Of a DNA stretch of 64,000 nt, positions 7,779 to 16,176 are shown piece by piece. The stretch is from Aeromicrobium piscarium. GTDB lineage: Bacteria > Actinomycetota > Actinomycetes > Propionibacteriales > Nocardioidaceae. The stretch lies in assembly GCF_007421815.1 (NCBI RefSeq), contig NZ_VLNT01000008.1:107663-171662 (forward strand). The letters are read 5' to 3'. Every line of letters begins with the position of its first letter. Positions within the stretch are counted from its first letter, which is position 1. The position numbers and the translations under genes were made by a program. The notes beneath the pieces are model-generated. The model saw nothing but the letters and a program-made list of their open reading frames with translations, searched no databases and was not told the DNA's origin.

Positions 7779-8990
7779 TCAGCGCGTCGGGAAGGTCAGA
7801 TCGGCCGTCTTGAACTCCTCGGGGAAGACCTGCTGGATCTGGCCGTCGGCGATCTGGGTGACGATGACGGTGGCGTTCTCGTTCTCCCCGTTCTCACCGA
7901 AGGTGATCGGTCCGTCGAAGGCGAGCAGCGGATCGTCGACCTCGATATCGGCGATCGCGTCGCGGACGGCGCCCGGGTCGGTGTCGCAGCTTTCCTGCAG
8001 GGCCTCGGCGATGACCTCGACGGCCTGGTAGGACAGCACGGCGGCCGTCTCCATGGGCTCGCCGGCCTCTTCCTCGAAGCGCGACCGGATGTCCTCGACC
8101 CGCTCGTTCTGCATGTTGTAGTGATAGTTCGCGCTGAGGATGCCGTCGCCGGCCGTACCCGCATCGCCCGGGAACGAGGTGTTGTCGAAGGCGCCGTTGG
8201 CGATGCCGTAGACATCGACCTCCGAGCCCAGCTGCTGGAGCGCCGAGGCGATCAGGAGGCTGTCGGGGTAGTACCCGGTGACCACGACGATGTCGGGATC
8301 GCTGGACAGCGCACGCGAGACGACCTGGGTGGCGTCGGAGAAGTTGGCGGCGGCGTAGGTGACCTCGTTGACGTCGATGCCGTCCGCGGCCGCCTTCTCC
8401 TCGAAGGCGCTGAACACGCTCTCGCCGAAGGCCCCCTCGATGTGGATATAGGAGACCGTCGACAGTTCCTCGCCCGCCTCCTCGAAGATGCCCTCGAGGG
8501 CCGTGGCGCCGTCCTCGCCCATGCTCGAGGCATTGGGCTGGATGCGGAAGGAGTTCTGGTAGCCCTGTTCGAGGATCGCGTCGTCGACGGCGACGTCGAT
8601 CACCAGCGGCACACCGGCGCGCTCGGCGACCGAGGCGACATTCTGGGTCACATCGCTCTGGTAGGTGCCGATGAGGGCGACGGCTCCGCTGTCGACGAGG
8701 CGCTGCGCCTCGGTCTGACCCGTCGCGGCCGTGCCCTGGCTGTCACCGGTCGAGAGGGAGAGCTGCGCTCCGTCGAGGCATTCGATGCCGCCGGCCTCGT
8801 TGATGTCCTCGACGGCCAGCTTGGCTCCCGCGCTCATCAAGGCACCTTCGCCGGCGAGGGCACCCGTCAGCGGGTGGACGGCGCCGATGACGATCTCCTC
8901 GTCTCCGCCACCGCCACCGCCGCCCGAGCAGGCGGCGAGGACGACGCAACTGGCCACCGCGGCTGATGCGAGGCTGAGCTTCTTCTGCAT
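7779..8990 (-). CDS. Solute-binding lipoprotein of the Liv-type ABC importer
   Basis: A 403-residue periplasmic-binding-fold type I (Leu/Ile/Val-binding, Peripla_BP_6) protein. It starts with a lipoprotein signal: MQKK, a hydrophobic stretch and the lipobox LAAC with Cys at residue 21, followed by a Gly-rich linker. The mature part opens IVIGAVHPLTGALAGEG, characteristic of the family. GGAAAGG precedes the ATG at 8988-8990; an in-frame start further upstream would bury the signal peptide. First gene of the seven-gene operon to 2226. A 17-bp palindrome lies 31 bases upstream. It sets the specificity of the importer, which is unknown. Confidence 0.92.
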   Translation of the reverse strand: MQKKLSLASAAVASCVVLAACSGGGGGGGDEEIVIGAVHPLTGALAGEGALMSAGAKLAVEDINEAGGIECLDGAQLSLSTGDSQGTAATGQTEAQRLVDSGAVALIGTYQSDVTQNVASVAERAGVPLVIDVAVDDAILEQGYQNSFRIQPNASSMGEDGATALEGIFEEAGEELSTVSYIHIEGAFGESVFSAFEEKAAADGIDVNEVTYAAANFSDATQVVSRALSSDPDIVVVTGYYPDSLLIASALQQLGSEVDVYGIANGAFDNTSFPGDAGTAGDGILSANYHYNMQNERVEDIRSRFEEEAGEPMETAAVLSYQAVEVIAEALQESCDTDPGAVRDAIADIEVDDPLLAFDGPITFGENGENENATVIVTQIADGQIQQVFPEEFKTADLTFPTR

Positions 8991-9020
8991 GGTTGTGCCT
9001 TTCCAGCCCGGGGAGACCGG

Positions 9021-9037
9021 GTTTCTCCTAGCGAAAC
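9021..9037. promoter_or_regulatory. Predicted IclR operator, importer side
   Basis: 17-bp palindrome GTTTCTCCTAGCGAAAC (arms GTTTC/GAAAC, 7-base centre), 31 bases upstream of the solute-binding protein start. Three near-identical sites occur at 9163, 16017 and 16194. Arms of this type resemble operators known for some IclR-family regulators such as KdgR; the assignment to the adjacent regulator is inference. Confidence 0.65.
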
Positions 9038-9162
9038 AACGATTGCGCTTGGCTGACGGCCCTGGCGTGTTGACGATCACACCTGACGTCACGCGAGACA
9101 GTATTACACGTTCTTCGTGGAGCTATCCAGAGCCCTTGCGAACCTTTTACACGTTCGATACA

Positions 9163-9179
9163 GTTTCTCTCAGCGGAAC
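9163..9179. promoter_or_regulatory. Predicted IclR operator, regulator side
   Basis: Palindrome GTTTCTCTCAGCGGAAC, one mismatch between the arms, ending 20 bases before the iclR-type start. It would allow autoregulation. A second inverted pair, ACACGTTC...GAACCTTTT, is nearby but weaker. Confidence 0.6.
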
Positions 9180-9199
9180 ACACCGACGAAGGAGCTCGC

Positions 9200-9982
9200 A
9201 TGTCAGCACGTTCGAGGACCTCATCAGGTACCTCAGGTGGTACCGAATCGGCCGACCGCGTCGCCGACGTGCTTCTGCTCTTCGCCCAGCGCGATCGACC
9301 CCTCGGCGTCACCGAGATCGCCCAGAACCTCGATCTGAGCAAGGCCGTGGTCCACCGCATCCTGCAATCGCTGACTTCTCGCTCCCTCACCTGGGTGGTC
9401 CCCGGCGAGTCGACCTATGTGCTGGGTCCCGCCGCGACCACGCTCAGCACCCGCGCGTGGAGTCAGATCGACCTGCGATCCCTTGCCGCGCCCATGTTGC
9501 GGCGCCTGCGCGACGACACCCAGGAGACCACGACCCTGTCGGTGCTCATCGGCATGCAGAGGCTCTACCTCGACCAATACGAGAGCCCTCGGGAGATCAA
9601 GATGGTCGTGCAGCTGGGGTCCCAGCACGCGCTGCATTCGGGGGCGTCGAGCCGCGCGATCCTCGCCTTCCTCCCCGATGCCGTCATCGACCGTGTCATC
9701 GCCCAGCTGGTCGAGGCGCGCCCCGAGGTCGACGAGCAGGAGTTCCGGGAGAACCTCGCCCAGGTACGCGAGCAGGGATTCGCCGCATCGGTCAACGAGC
9801 GCGGCACCGGGTCGGCCTCCATCGCCGCTCCCTTCTTCGACATGAGCGGCCATGTGCTCGGCTCCATCAGCGCCTCGGGGCCCGCGACCCATTACGGCGT
9901 CGAGTCGCACCCCGAGGACGTGCCCCGCGTGCTCGCGGCGGCCCGTGCGATCAGCTCCAAACTCGCCGGACGGGGTCGCTGA
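9200..9982 (+). CDS. IclR family transcriptional regulator
   Basis: A 260-residue regulator. The N-terminal winged helix-turn-helix is clear (LGVTEIAQNLDLSKAVVHRILQSL, about residues 35-58). The C-terminal effector-binding GAF-like domain has the family features HSGASSRAILAFLP and GTGSASIAAPFFD. It starts with ATG 9200 after GAAGGAG. The gene is divergent from the importer operon and 3 bases upstream of the CitE-like gene. Matching palindromes at this and a second divergent junction suggest it controls both operons. Effector unknown. Confidence 0.92.
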   Translation: MSARSRTSSGTSGGTESADRVADVLLLFAQRDRPLGVTEIAQNLDLSKAVVHRILQSLTSRSLTWVVPGESTYVLGPAATTLSTRAWSQIDLRSLAAPMLRRLRDDTQETTTLSVLIGMQRLYLDQYESPREIKMVVQLGSQHALHSGASSRAILAFLPDAVIDRVIAQLVEARPEVDEQEFRENLAQVREQGFAASVNERGTGSASIAAPFFDMSGHVLGSISASGPATHYGVESHPEDVPRVLAAARAISSKLAGRGR

Positions 9983-9985
9983 CCG

Positions 9986-10867
9986 GTGTCCGATCCCCTC
10001 CGCTCCTCCACGCTCGCCCGGTCCTTCCTCTACGTCCCGGCGGACCAGCCCGCACTCTTCGACAAGGCCAGCCGCGGTCCCGCCGATGCGATCATCCTCG
10101 ACCTCGAGGATGCCGTGCCCCTTCCCGCCAAGGACGAGGCTCGCGCCGCGCTCAGCACCTGGCTGTCCGAACCGTCCGACCCGTCGGCGGCCGAGACCTG
10201 GGTCCGGGTCGATCCGGAGAACGCGTCGGCCGACCTGGAAGCAGCCGTGCACCCGGGCCTCAGCGGGATCTTCGTGGCCAAGTGCACCGCCGAGACCGTA
10301 CGGGAGATCGGCGACCAGCTCAACGAGCGGGAACATCGGCTGGGACTCGCCGCCGGGCGGATCCGCATGATCGGTCTCATCGAGAGTGCCGCGGCCCTGC
10401 GCGATCTGACCACGATCGCGCAATCGCCCCGCGTGACCACGTTCGCCGTCGGGGAGGTCGACCTGCTGGCGGACCTGCGCATCGAGCGACGCCCCGACAC
10501 GGCGCCAGTGATCGACGGGCTGCGGACCAGCATCGTCGTGGCCTGCGCAGCCGCCGGACTCACCGCGCCCGTAGCCCCCACCTCGACGGACTATCGCGAT
10601 CTGGCGACCTTCCGGGCCACCACCCATGCGCTCTCGGGAATCGGCTTCCGCTCCAGGACGGCCATCCACCCCGCCCAGGTGCCGGTCATCCACGACGTCC
10701 TGACCCCGTCGCCGGAGGCCGTGGAGAGCGCCCGGGCCGTCGTGGACCGCTTCGAGCGGGCCAGCGGCGGAGTCACCACCGACGACCGGGGGCGGCTGAT
10801 CGACGCCGCAGTGGTGCGCGGAGCCCGCGAGATCCTGGCTCGATCGGCCCACGCAACCTCGCACTGA
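9986..10867 (+). CDS. CitE-like HpcH/HpaI aldolase/citrate lyase family protein
   Basis: A 293-residue TIM-barrel lyase homologous to CitE, malyl-CoA and citramalyl-CoA lyases, which cleave 3-hydroxyacyl-CoA thioesters to acetyl-CoA or pyruvate-type products with Mg2+. Motifs are RSFLYVPADQP at the N-terminus, DLEDAVP (metal/substrate Asp-Glu), IRMIGLIESAAAL with the metal-binding Glu, and GEVDLLADL where GxxDL is conserved. GTG start at 9986, three bases after the regulator's stop. Together with the CoA-transferase and PrpD proteins of the regulon it may complete an activation-hydration-cleavage route, as in itaconate degradation; this is inference. Confidence 0.87.
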   Translation: MSDPLRSSTLARSFLYVPADQPALFDKASRGPADAIILDLEDAVPLPAKDEARAALSTWLSEPSDPSAAETWVRVDPENASADLEAAVHPGLSGIFVAKCTAETVREIGDQLNEREHRLGLAAGRIRMIGLIESAAALRDLTTIAQSPRVTTFAVGEVDLLADLRIERRPDTAPVIDGLRTSIVVACAAAGLTAPVAPTSTDYRDLATFRATTHALSGIGFRSRTAIHPAQVPVIHDVLTPSPEAVESARAVVDRFERASGGVTTDDRGRLIDAAVVRGAREILARSAHATSH

Positions 10868-10877
10868 CGCCACGGGA

Positions 10878-10916
10878 ACGTCGGCGGGGAATCGGATCAC
10901 CGGTCCCCGCCGACGT
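10878..10916. terminator. Bidirectional terminator between convergent genes
   Basis: Perfect 13-bp stem (ACGTCGGCGGGGA and its complement) with a 13-base loop, between the convergent CitE-like and amidohydrolase genes. No long T tract follows, as is common in high-GC genomes. Confidence 0.75.
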
Positions 10917-10922
10917 CTTCGT

Positions 10923-12389
10923 TCAGGACGAGGCCGCGGTCCGGCGCACGTACTGCCCCTGCGGCTCGCCGACGATGTGCTCGTCGCGCAGCACCGCCTG
11001 CCCGCGCAGGAAGGTGTCGGTCACCTTGGCGGTGAGACCGAATCCCTCGAAGGGCGTGTACTCCTGCGTGGACAGCGAGTCGTCCGCGCGCACCGTGTAC
11101 TCGACATCGTCGTCGACCAGCACGAAGTCGGCGTCCAGCCCGACCTGCAGGTCTCCCTTGCCGGTCAGGCCGAAACGCTCGGCCGGGACCTGGGCGGTGA
11201 GCTCGGCGATCCGGTTGTAGCTGAGACCGCGCTTGCGTCCCTCGCTGATCAGCCCGGGCAGCAGGTACTCCGCGCCGCCGAAACCGGACTTGGCCACGAA
11301 GACATCGTCGCGCGGCTCGCCGAACTTGGCCTCCTCACGGCAGCAGGCGTGGTCTGAGCAGACCCAGGACACATGGCCGGCCAGCAGGTGCTCCCAGAGC
11401 GCCTCGACATCATCGGCCGACCGCAGCGGCGGATTGACCTTGCCGCCGAGGTTCGCTGTCTCATAGGTCGCCAGCAGGTGGCCGATCGTGACCTCACGGC
11501 GGAAGTTGATGTGCGGGAAGGTCTGCTGCATCATCATCGCCGCCTCGATGGCCTTGCGCGAGGTGAGATGGAGCAGATTGATATTCGGCAGCTCGGTCTC
11601 GTGCGCCAGGTACGAGGCGATCGTGATCGCCAGACCCTCCGAGTGCGGCGGCCGCGACGCGCTGTACGCCTCGAGCCCGCTCAGCTTGCCCTCCTGCTCG
11701 ACCAGCTTGGTGTAGGCCGACATGATCTCGGGTGTCTCACAGTGCAGCGACAGCGACAGCCGGTCCTTGTCCTGCGGGAACTGCTCGCGCGCCCTCTGCA
11801 GTCCGCGCATGATGAACTCGAAGTGGGCGATGTTGTAGGTCTGATCCTCCGGGATCATCAGGAAGTCACGCTGGCTCGACGAGCGTCCGTGCAGCCCGTG
11901 ACTGCCGTAGAACATGAAGATCTTGAACGAGGCGACACCGTGCTCCTCGATCAGCTCGGGGATCTCGTCGATGTGCTCGGCCAGGATCGGCGCCAGGTGG
12001 AAGGCGTAGTCGATGTACGCCCGTCCATCGGTCCTCTCCAGCACCTCGGGGAAGACCTCGCGATAGGGGCCGGTGCGGTTCAGATAGTAGGCGCCGGTGC
12101 GGATATAGCTCAGGCTGGTGGTCACGCCGCCCTGGGCCGAGGCGCGGCTCTCGCTCCCGGCGTCCTCGCCGAGCTCGTTGTAGATGCCCCAGTGCTGGTG
12201 CGCGTCGACGACACCCGGGAAGACGTACCTGCCGGAGCCGTCGACGGTCTCCGCGGCGCGCTCGGGCGCGATGTTCTCCTCGAAGGCGGCGAACACACCG
12301 TCCTTCACCGCGATGTCGAGACGTTCGGGAGCCGGCTGTCCGGCACGCACGACGAGGGCATTCTTGACGACCACATCAAACTCGGTCAT
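10923..12389 (-). CDS. Hydantoinase/dihydropyrimidinase-like amidohydrolase
   Basis: A 488-residue metallo-amidohydrolase. Metal ligands expected for the dihydroorotase/hydantoinase group are visible: VVDAHQHWG (His-x-His after strand 1), the carboxylatable Lys in SFKIFMFYG, SLHCE, LHLTS and the Asp of CSDHACC. It probably hydrolyses a cyclic amide or imide. The HQH form and unusual spacing set it apart from textbook hydantoinases (HTH), so the substrate is open. It is the last gene of the caiB-cyclase-prpD operon, 42 bases after prpD, and convergent with the CitE-like gene. Confidence 0.85.
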   Translation of the reverse strand: MTEFDVVVKNALVVRAGQPAPERLDIAVKDGVFAAFEENIAPERAAETVDGSGRYVFPGVVDAHQHWGIYNELGEDAGSESRASAQGGVTTSLSYIRTGAYYLNRTGPYREVFPEVLERTDGRAYIDYAFHLAPILAEHIDEIPELIEEHGVASFKIFMFYGSHGLHGRSSSQRDFLMIPEDQTYNIAHFEFIMRGLQRAREQFPQDKDRLSLSLHCETPEIMSAYTKLVEQEGKLSGLEAYSASRPPHSEGLAITIASYLAHETELPNINLLHLTSRKAIEAAMMMQQTFPHINFRREVTIGHLLATYETANLGGKVNPPLRSADDVEALWEHLLAGHVSWVCSDHACCREEAKFGEPRDDVFVAKSGFGGAEYLLPGLISEGRKRGLSYNRIAELTAQVPAERFGLTGKGDLQVGLDADFVLVDDDVEYTVRADDSLSTQEYTPFEGFGLTAKVTDTFLRGQAVLRDEHIVGEPQGQYVRRTAASS

Positions 12390-12431
12390 GGAGGGGGTTC
12401 CTTTCGCAGATCTGTCGGTTGGCGATTCGGC

Positions 12432-13847
12432 TCATGTCGCATCCACGCGCGTGAGCGGCTCGAGGAGGACGCCGAGATCGGCATGGGTATCGAGGGTCTG
12501 TGCCGCGGCGGCGAGCGCATCGACCGCCGATTCGTCCAGGCCACGGGACGCGTTGTCGCGGAACTTGCGGGTGAGCTCCTCGAAACTGAGCGGACGCTGC
12601 GGCCCGCCTCGGGTGGTCAGCACCTCCTCGACCACGCTGCCACCATCCCGCAGACGGGCGGTGAGGACAGCCGGGAACTGACGCGGGAAGATCTCAGTGC
12701 AACGCGCATCGGCGACGACCTTCACCTTGGCCATGATCGCCCGGCGCGCGTCGTCGCGGGCCAGCTCATCGGTGTAGTCGTCGAGTCCGGCGCCCAGGCC
12801 TCCGCCGCCGAGCAGACCGACCGCGACCGCATACGGCCCGCTGAACTGCGCCATATAGCCGGTCTCGGGATTCTGCTTGACCTCCAGCGGCTCGCCGATC
12901 GTGCGCAGGTTCGGCGCGGGGACTCCGAGCTCGAAGGAGGCGACATCGTCGGCGACGATGCCCCGGTTCCGCAGGGCCATCGCAGCGTCGACGGCCGCGT
13001 GCGTGAAGTGATTGGCGGGGTAGGGCTTGAAGAAGATGCCGGGCACCGCCCACTCGCTGCCCAGGCCCGCGACGACGGCCTTCTCATCGACCGAGCCATG
13101 TAGCCACGCCTGGAAGAAGCCGAAGCGTCCCTCCAGCACCGTCGGGGGCCCCGTGAGCCCGTGCCGGACGAGATCGGCCGCCGAGACCGCGGCGTGCGCC
13201 GCCCACCCGCAGTGGATGCGCTTGACGGTCCCCCCGGTGCGGTTCGCCTCGATGATCCCGGAGGACATCGACGCCGCGACGCCGAGCACATGGCGCACGG
13301 CACCCGCGTCCCCGCCGAGGAGGGCCGCGGCGACCGCACCGCCCATGGCGCCGCAGATCGAGGTCGCGTGCTGACCATGCTCGAAGAAGATGGAGTTGCC
13401 CGCCTCTTCGTCGTAGCCCGCCATTCCGAGGCGTACGCACACCTCCAGCCCGACGGCGATCGCCCGGATCACCTCGGCGCCGGTGGCGCCGACGCGCTCG
13501 CCCGCGGCGAGCGCTGCGGGCACCACCGCCGCACTCGGATGGAGCACGGAAGGCAGGTGGGTGTCGTCATAGTCGAGCGAGTGCGCGAGCACGCCGTTGA
13601 CGAAGGCCGCCAGCGGCGCCGGCAGACGGGTGGGCACGCCCACCGCTGCCGCCACGGGCGAACCTCCCTGCTCGATCGCCCAGGCGCGCGAGGCCCGGCT
13701 GGTGTCCAAAGGGGCCGCGGCGACGGCGATGCCGAGCGTGTCCAGGATGCGCATCTTGACGCTCTCCACGACATCGGCCGGCAGATCCTCATAGCGTGTC
13801 CCGTGGGCGAACTCGGCCAGCTCCTCAGCCAGAGTGCGCTCGCTCAT
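12432..13847 (-). CDS. MmgE/PrpD family protein (first copy)
   Basis: A 471-residue MmgE/PrpD-family protein; characterised members are 2-methylcitrate dehydratase and cis-aconitate decarboxylase, and many relatives sit in catabolic operons for unusual acids. Family features are the N-terminal helical region with MRILDTLGIAVAAAPLDTS, the LDYDDTH segment and IHCGWAAHAA. The chosen ATG at 13845-13847 overlaps the stop of the second 28-codon ORF by 4 bases. An in-frame start at 13988 would simply translate the 83-bp repeats and is rejected. Likely a hydratase/dehydratase or epimerase in the pathway. Confidence 0.87.
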   Translation of the reverse strand: MSERTLAEELAEFAHGTRYEDLPADVVESVKMRILDTLGIAVAAAPLDTSRASRAWAIEQGGSPVAAAVGVPTRLPAPLAAFVNGVLAHSLDYDDTHLPSVLHPSAAVVPAALAAGERVGATGAEVIRAIAVGLEVCVRLGMAGYDEEAGNSIFFEHGQHATSICGAMGGAVAAALLGGDAGAVRHVLGVAASMSSGIIEANRTGGTVKRIHCGWAAHAAVSAADLVRHGLTGPPTVLEGRFGFFQAWLHGSVDEKAVVAGLGSEWAVPGIFFKPYPANHFTHAAVDAAMALRNRGIVADDVASFELGVPAPNLRTIGEPLEVKQNPETGYMAQFSGPYAVAVGLLGGGGLGAGLDDYTDELARDDARRAIMAKVKVVADARCTEIFPRQFPAVLTARLRDGGSVVEEVLTTRGGPQRPLSFEELTRKFRDNASRGLDESAVDALAAAAQTLDTHADLGVLLEPLTRVDAT

Positions 13848-13930
13848 GTCGCCACCGCCTGAAAGAAAAGCACGATAGGCCGACGGCGACATGAGATAAA
13901 CCCAATCGTTCGCTCGCTGCGCTCGCTCAT
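13844..13930 (-). CDS. 28-codon ORF created by the tandem repeat (copy B)
   Basis: ATG at 13928-13930, stop overlapping the PrpD start by 4 bases. It encodes a 28-residue peptide beginning MSERSERTIGFI and ending in FFQAVAT, the same C-terminal residues as the cyclase-family protein's QAVAT end. Probably a by-product of the duplication that carries ribosomes from the cyclase gene to prpD; no independent function is claimed. Confidence 0.4.
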   Translation of the reverse strand: MSERSERTIGFISCRRRPIVLFFQAVAT

Positions 13931-14013
13931 GTCGCCACCGCCTGAAAGAAAAGCACGATAGGCCGACGGCGACATGAGATAAACCCAATCGTTCGCTCGC
14001 TGCGCTCGCTCAT
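13927..14013 (-). CDS. 28-codon ORF created by the tandem repeat (copy A)
   Basis: Identical to copy B and one repeat unit upstream. Its ATG overlaps the cyclase-family stop by 4 bases and its stop overlaps the ATG of copy B by 4. The chain cyclase / A / B / prpD is therefore continuous for translational coupling. Expression of the peptide is possible but unproven. Confidence 0.4.
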   Translation of the reverse strand: MSERSERTIGFISCRRRPIVLFFQAVAT

Positions 14014-14837
14014 GTCGCCACCGCCTGCGCCGAGGTGAGCGCGAGCGGACGCACGGGCGAACCCGTCGCCCCGAAGATGTTGAGTGGCGCCAGCACGAAG
14101 GTGAAGACATACGCGGAGGCGTCCCGCAGCGGCTCCAGGTCCATGGCCTCGATGATGTAGATCCCCGACTCGACCAACAGGACCCGGTGAGCGGGGAGCA
14201 GCGCGTGGCCGCCCTGGGGCGCGAGCCGCTCGAAGGCGATGGTGTCGGCGCCGACGGCATGCGGAGCCCGGTCGGCCAGCCACCGTCCACCCGCCTCTCC
14301 GACACCGGGGACTCCCGTCTCCTTGCCGACATAGGCCGCACCCTCGCTGAAGCGGCGCCCCCAGCCGCTGCGGACCAGGATCACATCGCCCGGCTCAGGG
14401 CTCACACCCTGGCGCGCGGCCGTCGCCTCGAGATCCTCGACGGTGATCTCGTAGCCACCGTCGAGGATGTCGACCCCGTGATACGAGGCCACGTCCAGCA
14501 TCAGCCCCCGGCGCACCATCGGCGCGATCGTGTGGACACCGTGCTCGACGTACTTGCCGTCGACCAGGGCATCCTCGACGGCGAGCCCGCCGTGCAGCTT
14601 GCCCTCATGGGACACGTGCGCCAGCGCGTCGATGTGGGTGCCGACATGCGTGCCCATGCTCAACATGTCATTGGCGGCGCTTCCGCCGTCGCTGCGCCGC
14701 ATATCGCCATGGCGACGCGGGAACGAGTGCCAGAAGTGGGGATGGTTGGGTGATTGCGGCATGCCCACCGTGAGCTGGCGTCCGAGATCGAGGACCTCGA
14801 CTCCTTCACGGACGGCGGCGAGCAATGCGTCGGTCAT
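14010..14837 (-). CDS. Cyclase family protein (kynurenine-formamidase/isatin-hydrolase-like)
   Basis: A 275-residue metal-dependent hydrolase of the 'cyclase' fold, which includes KynB arylformamidase, isatin hydrolase and polyketide cyclases. The family metal motif HxGTHxDxxxH appears as HVGTHIDALAHV near residue 65. A second metal/catalytic segment is GDVILVRSGWG. It probably hydrolyses an amide or lactam. Its start overlaps the CoA-transferase stop by 4 bases. The last codons come from the border of the 83-bp repeat. Confidence 0.85.
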   Translation of the reverse strand: MTDALLAAVREGVEVLDLGRQLTVGMPQSPNHPHFWHSFPRRHGDMRRSDGGSAANDMLSMGTHVGTHIDALAHVSHEGKLHGGLAVEDALVDGKYVEHGVHTIAPMVRRGLMLDVASYHGVDILDGGYEITVEDLEATAARQGVSPEPGDVILVRSGWGRRFSEGAAYVGKETGVPGVGEAGGRWLADRAPHAVGADTIAFERLAPQGGHALLPAHRVLLVESGIYIIEAMDLEPLRDASAYVFTFVLAPLNIFGATGSPVRPLALTSAQAVAT

Positions 14838-16042
14838 CGAATGGCCCTTTCCTCGCGGAGCGCGTTGATCTCATCGTTGCTGTAGCCGAGCTCGGCCAGG
14901 ACGGCATCGGTATCGTGGCCGATCTCGCGGCCGGTGAAGCGGATGCCACCGGGGGTCTCGCTCATGCGCCACAGCAGGTTGTGCTGCAGCACCGTGCCGA
15001 GGTCCTCGTCGGGGACCTCGGTCAACATCTGGGTCTCGCGGACATGGGGGTCCTCGACCAGGTCCCGCGCGTCGTAGACCGCCGCGATGGCCGCGCCGGC
15101 CTCGGTGAAGGCCTCGATCACCTCATCGCGACTGCGCTGCGCGATCCACGATCCGACATAGTCGTCGAGCAGGTCGACATGACGGGCGCGACCGTCGCCG
15201 CTGGCGAACCAGGGCTCGTCGATGACCTCGGGATGGCCGACGAGCGTGAGTACCCGCTCGGCGATCTTCTGCGCACTGGTCGAGATGGCCACCCAGTCGC
15301 CGTCGGCGGTCTGGTAGGTGTTGCGCGGGGCGTTATTGGTCGACCGGTTGCCGTGACGCTGCTCGATGATCCCGAGCTGCTCGTAGACGGTGGGAGCGGG
15401 GCCGACGGCCGTCATGATCGGTTCGAGGATGTTGATGTCGATGACCTGGCCGCGGCCGGTGCGCTCGCGATGCCACAGGGCCATCATCGCCGCCGAGGAC
15501 GCGCTGATCCCGCAGATGCTGTCCGCCAGTCCGAAGGCCGGAAGGGTCGGCGGGCCGTCGGCCGCGCCCGTCAGGTGCGCGAAGCCGCTCATCGCCTCGG
15601 CCAAGGTGCCGAACCCCGCGCGTCGCGAGTACGGTCCGGTCTGGCCGAAGCCGGTGATCCGCACGATGACGAGCCGCGGGTTGATCTCATGGAGCTCCTC
15701 CGGTCCGATGCCCCACTTCTCCAGCGTGCCCGGACGGAAGTTCTCGATCAGGACGTCCGCGGTGGTGGCGAGCTCGCGGAAGACATCGCCTCGACGTGAG
15801 AGGTCGAGGGTGATCGTGCGCTTGTTGCGGCTGATCTCCTTCCACCACAGCGGGATGCCGTCCTTGCTCTTTCCGTGCCCGCGCATGCTGTCCCCGCGTT
15901 CGGGATGCTCGACCTTGACGACCTCCGCACCGTGATCACCCAGGATCTGCGCGCAGAGAGGACCCGCGAGAATCGTCGCGGCGTCGATCACTCGCAGCCC
16001 CTCAAGAGCACCTGACGTTTCTCTGAACGAAACACTACTCAC
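14834..16042 (-). CDS. Family III CoA-transferase (CaiB/BaiF)
   Basis: A 402-residue CoA-transferase, the typical length of the family. GLRVIDAATILAGPLCAQ and ILGDHGAEVVKVEHPERGD are the N-terminal CoA-binding motifs. Asp174 in GLADSICG aligns with the catalytic aspartate that forms the aspartyl-CoA anhydride. The GTG at 16040-16042 is preceded by AAGG; an upstream in-frame ATG at 16114 would add residues unlike the family. First gene of the operon to 10923. It probably activates a dicarboxylate or other acid with succinyl-CoA or acetyl-CoA. A palindromic operator overlaps its first codons. Confidence 0.9.
   Translation of the reverse strand: MSSVSFRETSGALEGLRVIDAATILAGPLCAQILGDHGAEVVKVEHPERGDSMRGHGKSKDGIPLWWKEISRNKRTITLDLSRRGDVFRELATTADVLIENFRPGTLEKWGIGPEELHEINPRLVIVRITGFGQTGPYSRRAGFGTLAEAMSGFAHLTGAADGPPTLPAFGLADSICGISASSAAMMALWHRERTGRGQVIDINILEPIMTAVGPAPTVYEQLGIIEQRHGNRSTNNAPRNTYQTADGDWVAISTSAQKIAERVLTLVGHPEVIDEPWFASGDGRARHVDLLDDYVGSWIAQRSRDEVIEAFTEAGAAIAAVYDARDLVEDPHVRETQMLTEVPDEDLGTVLQHNLLWRMSETPGGIRFTGREIGHDTDAVLAELGYSNDEINALREERAIR
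16017..16033. promoter_or_regulatory. Predicted IclR operator, CoA-transferase side
   Basis: GTTTCTCTGAACGAAAC, perfect GTTTC/GAAAC arms with the same 7-base spacing as the site at 9021. It covers about codons 4-9 of the CoA-transferase gene, so binding would block transcription start or early elongation. Confidence 0.6.
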
Positions 16043-16176
16043 TCGGGCGACCTTACCGTGACCTGCGTCGCAACGGAAGAGGCGGTTCGCCATAGCCCTA
16101 TATTTGCCTAACAAACACAGAGATAACCGCGACGGAGATGTTGACCGCCGGGAATCATAGTGCGACCATCAGGGCT

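Larger units (their letters stand above)
13835..14027. repeat. 83-bp direct tandem repeat, about 2.3 copies
   Basis: An exact 83-bp unit is repeated in tandem at the junction between the cyclase-family and PrpD genes; start-codon-containing landmarks recur at 13845, 13928 and 14011. Each unit contains an inverted pair GGCGACATGAG / CTCATGTCGCC around the ATG. The unit length plus the 4-base overlap equals 29 codons, so every copy keeps stop-start coupling intact. The copies look identical, suggesting a recent duplication (or an assembly artefact). Confidence 0.93.

Noticed and set aside
9086..9160. Second IclR-type site between the two operators (ACGTTC / GAACC words)
   Set aside because: Arms and spacing do not match the GTTTC-N7-GAAAC pattern well enough.
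13848..13988. N-terminal extension of the first PrpD gene
   Set aside because: It only translates the 83-bp repeat; the coupled ATG at 13847 gives the normal family length.
13861..14010. Toxic or antimicrobial peptide gene in the 83-bp repeat
   Set aside because: The peptide's end copies the cyclase C-terminus and its start follows the repeat; by-product of duplication is the simpler reading.
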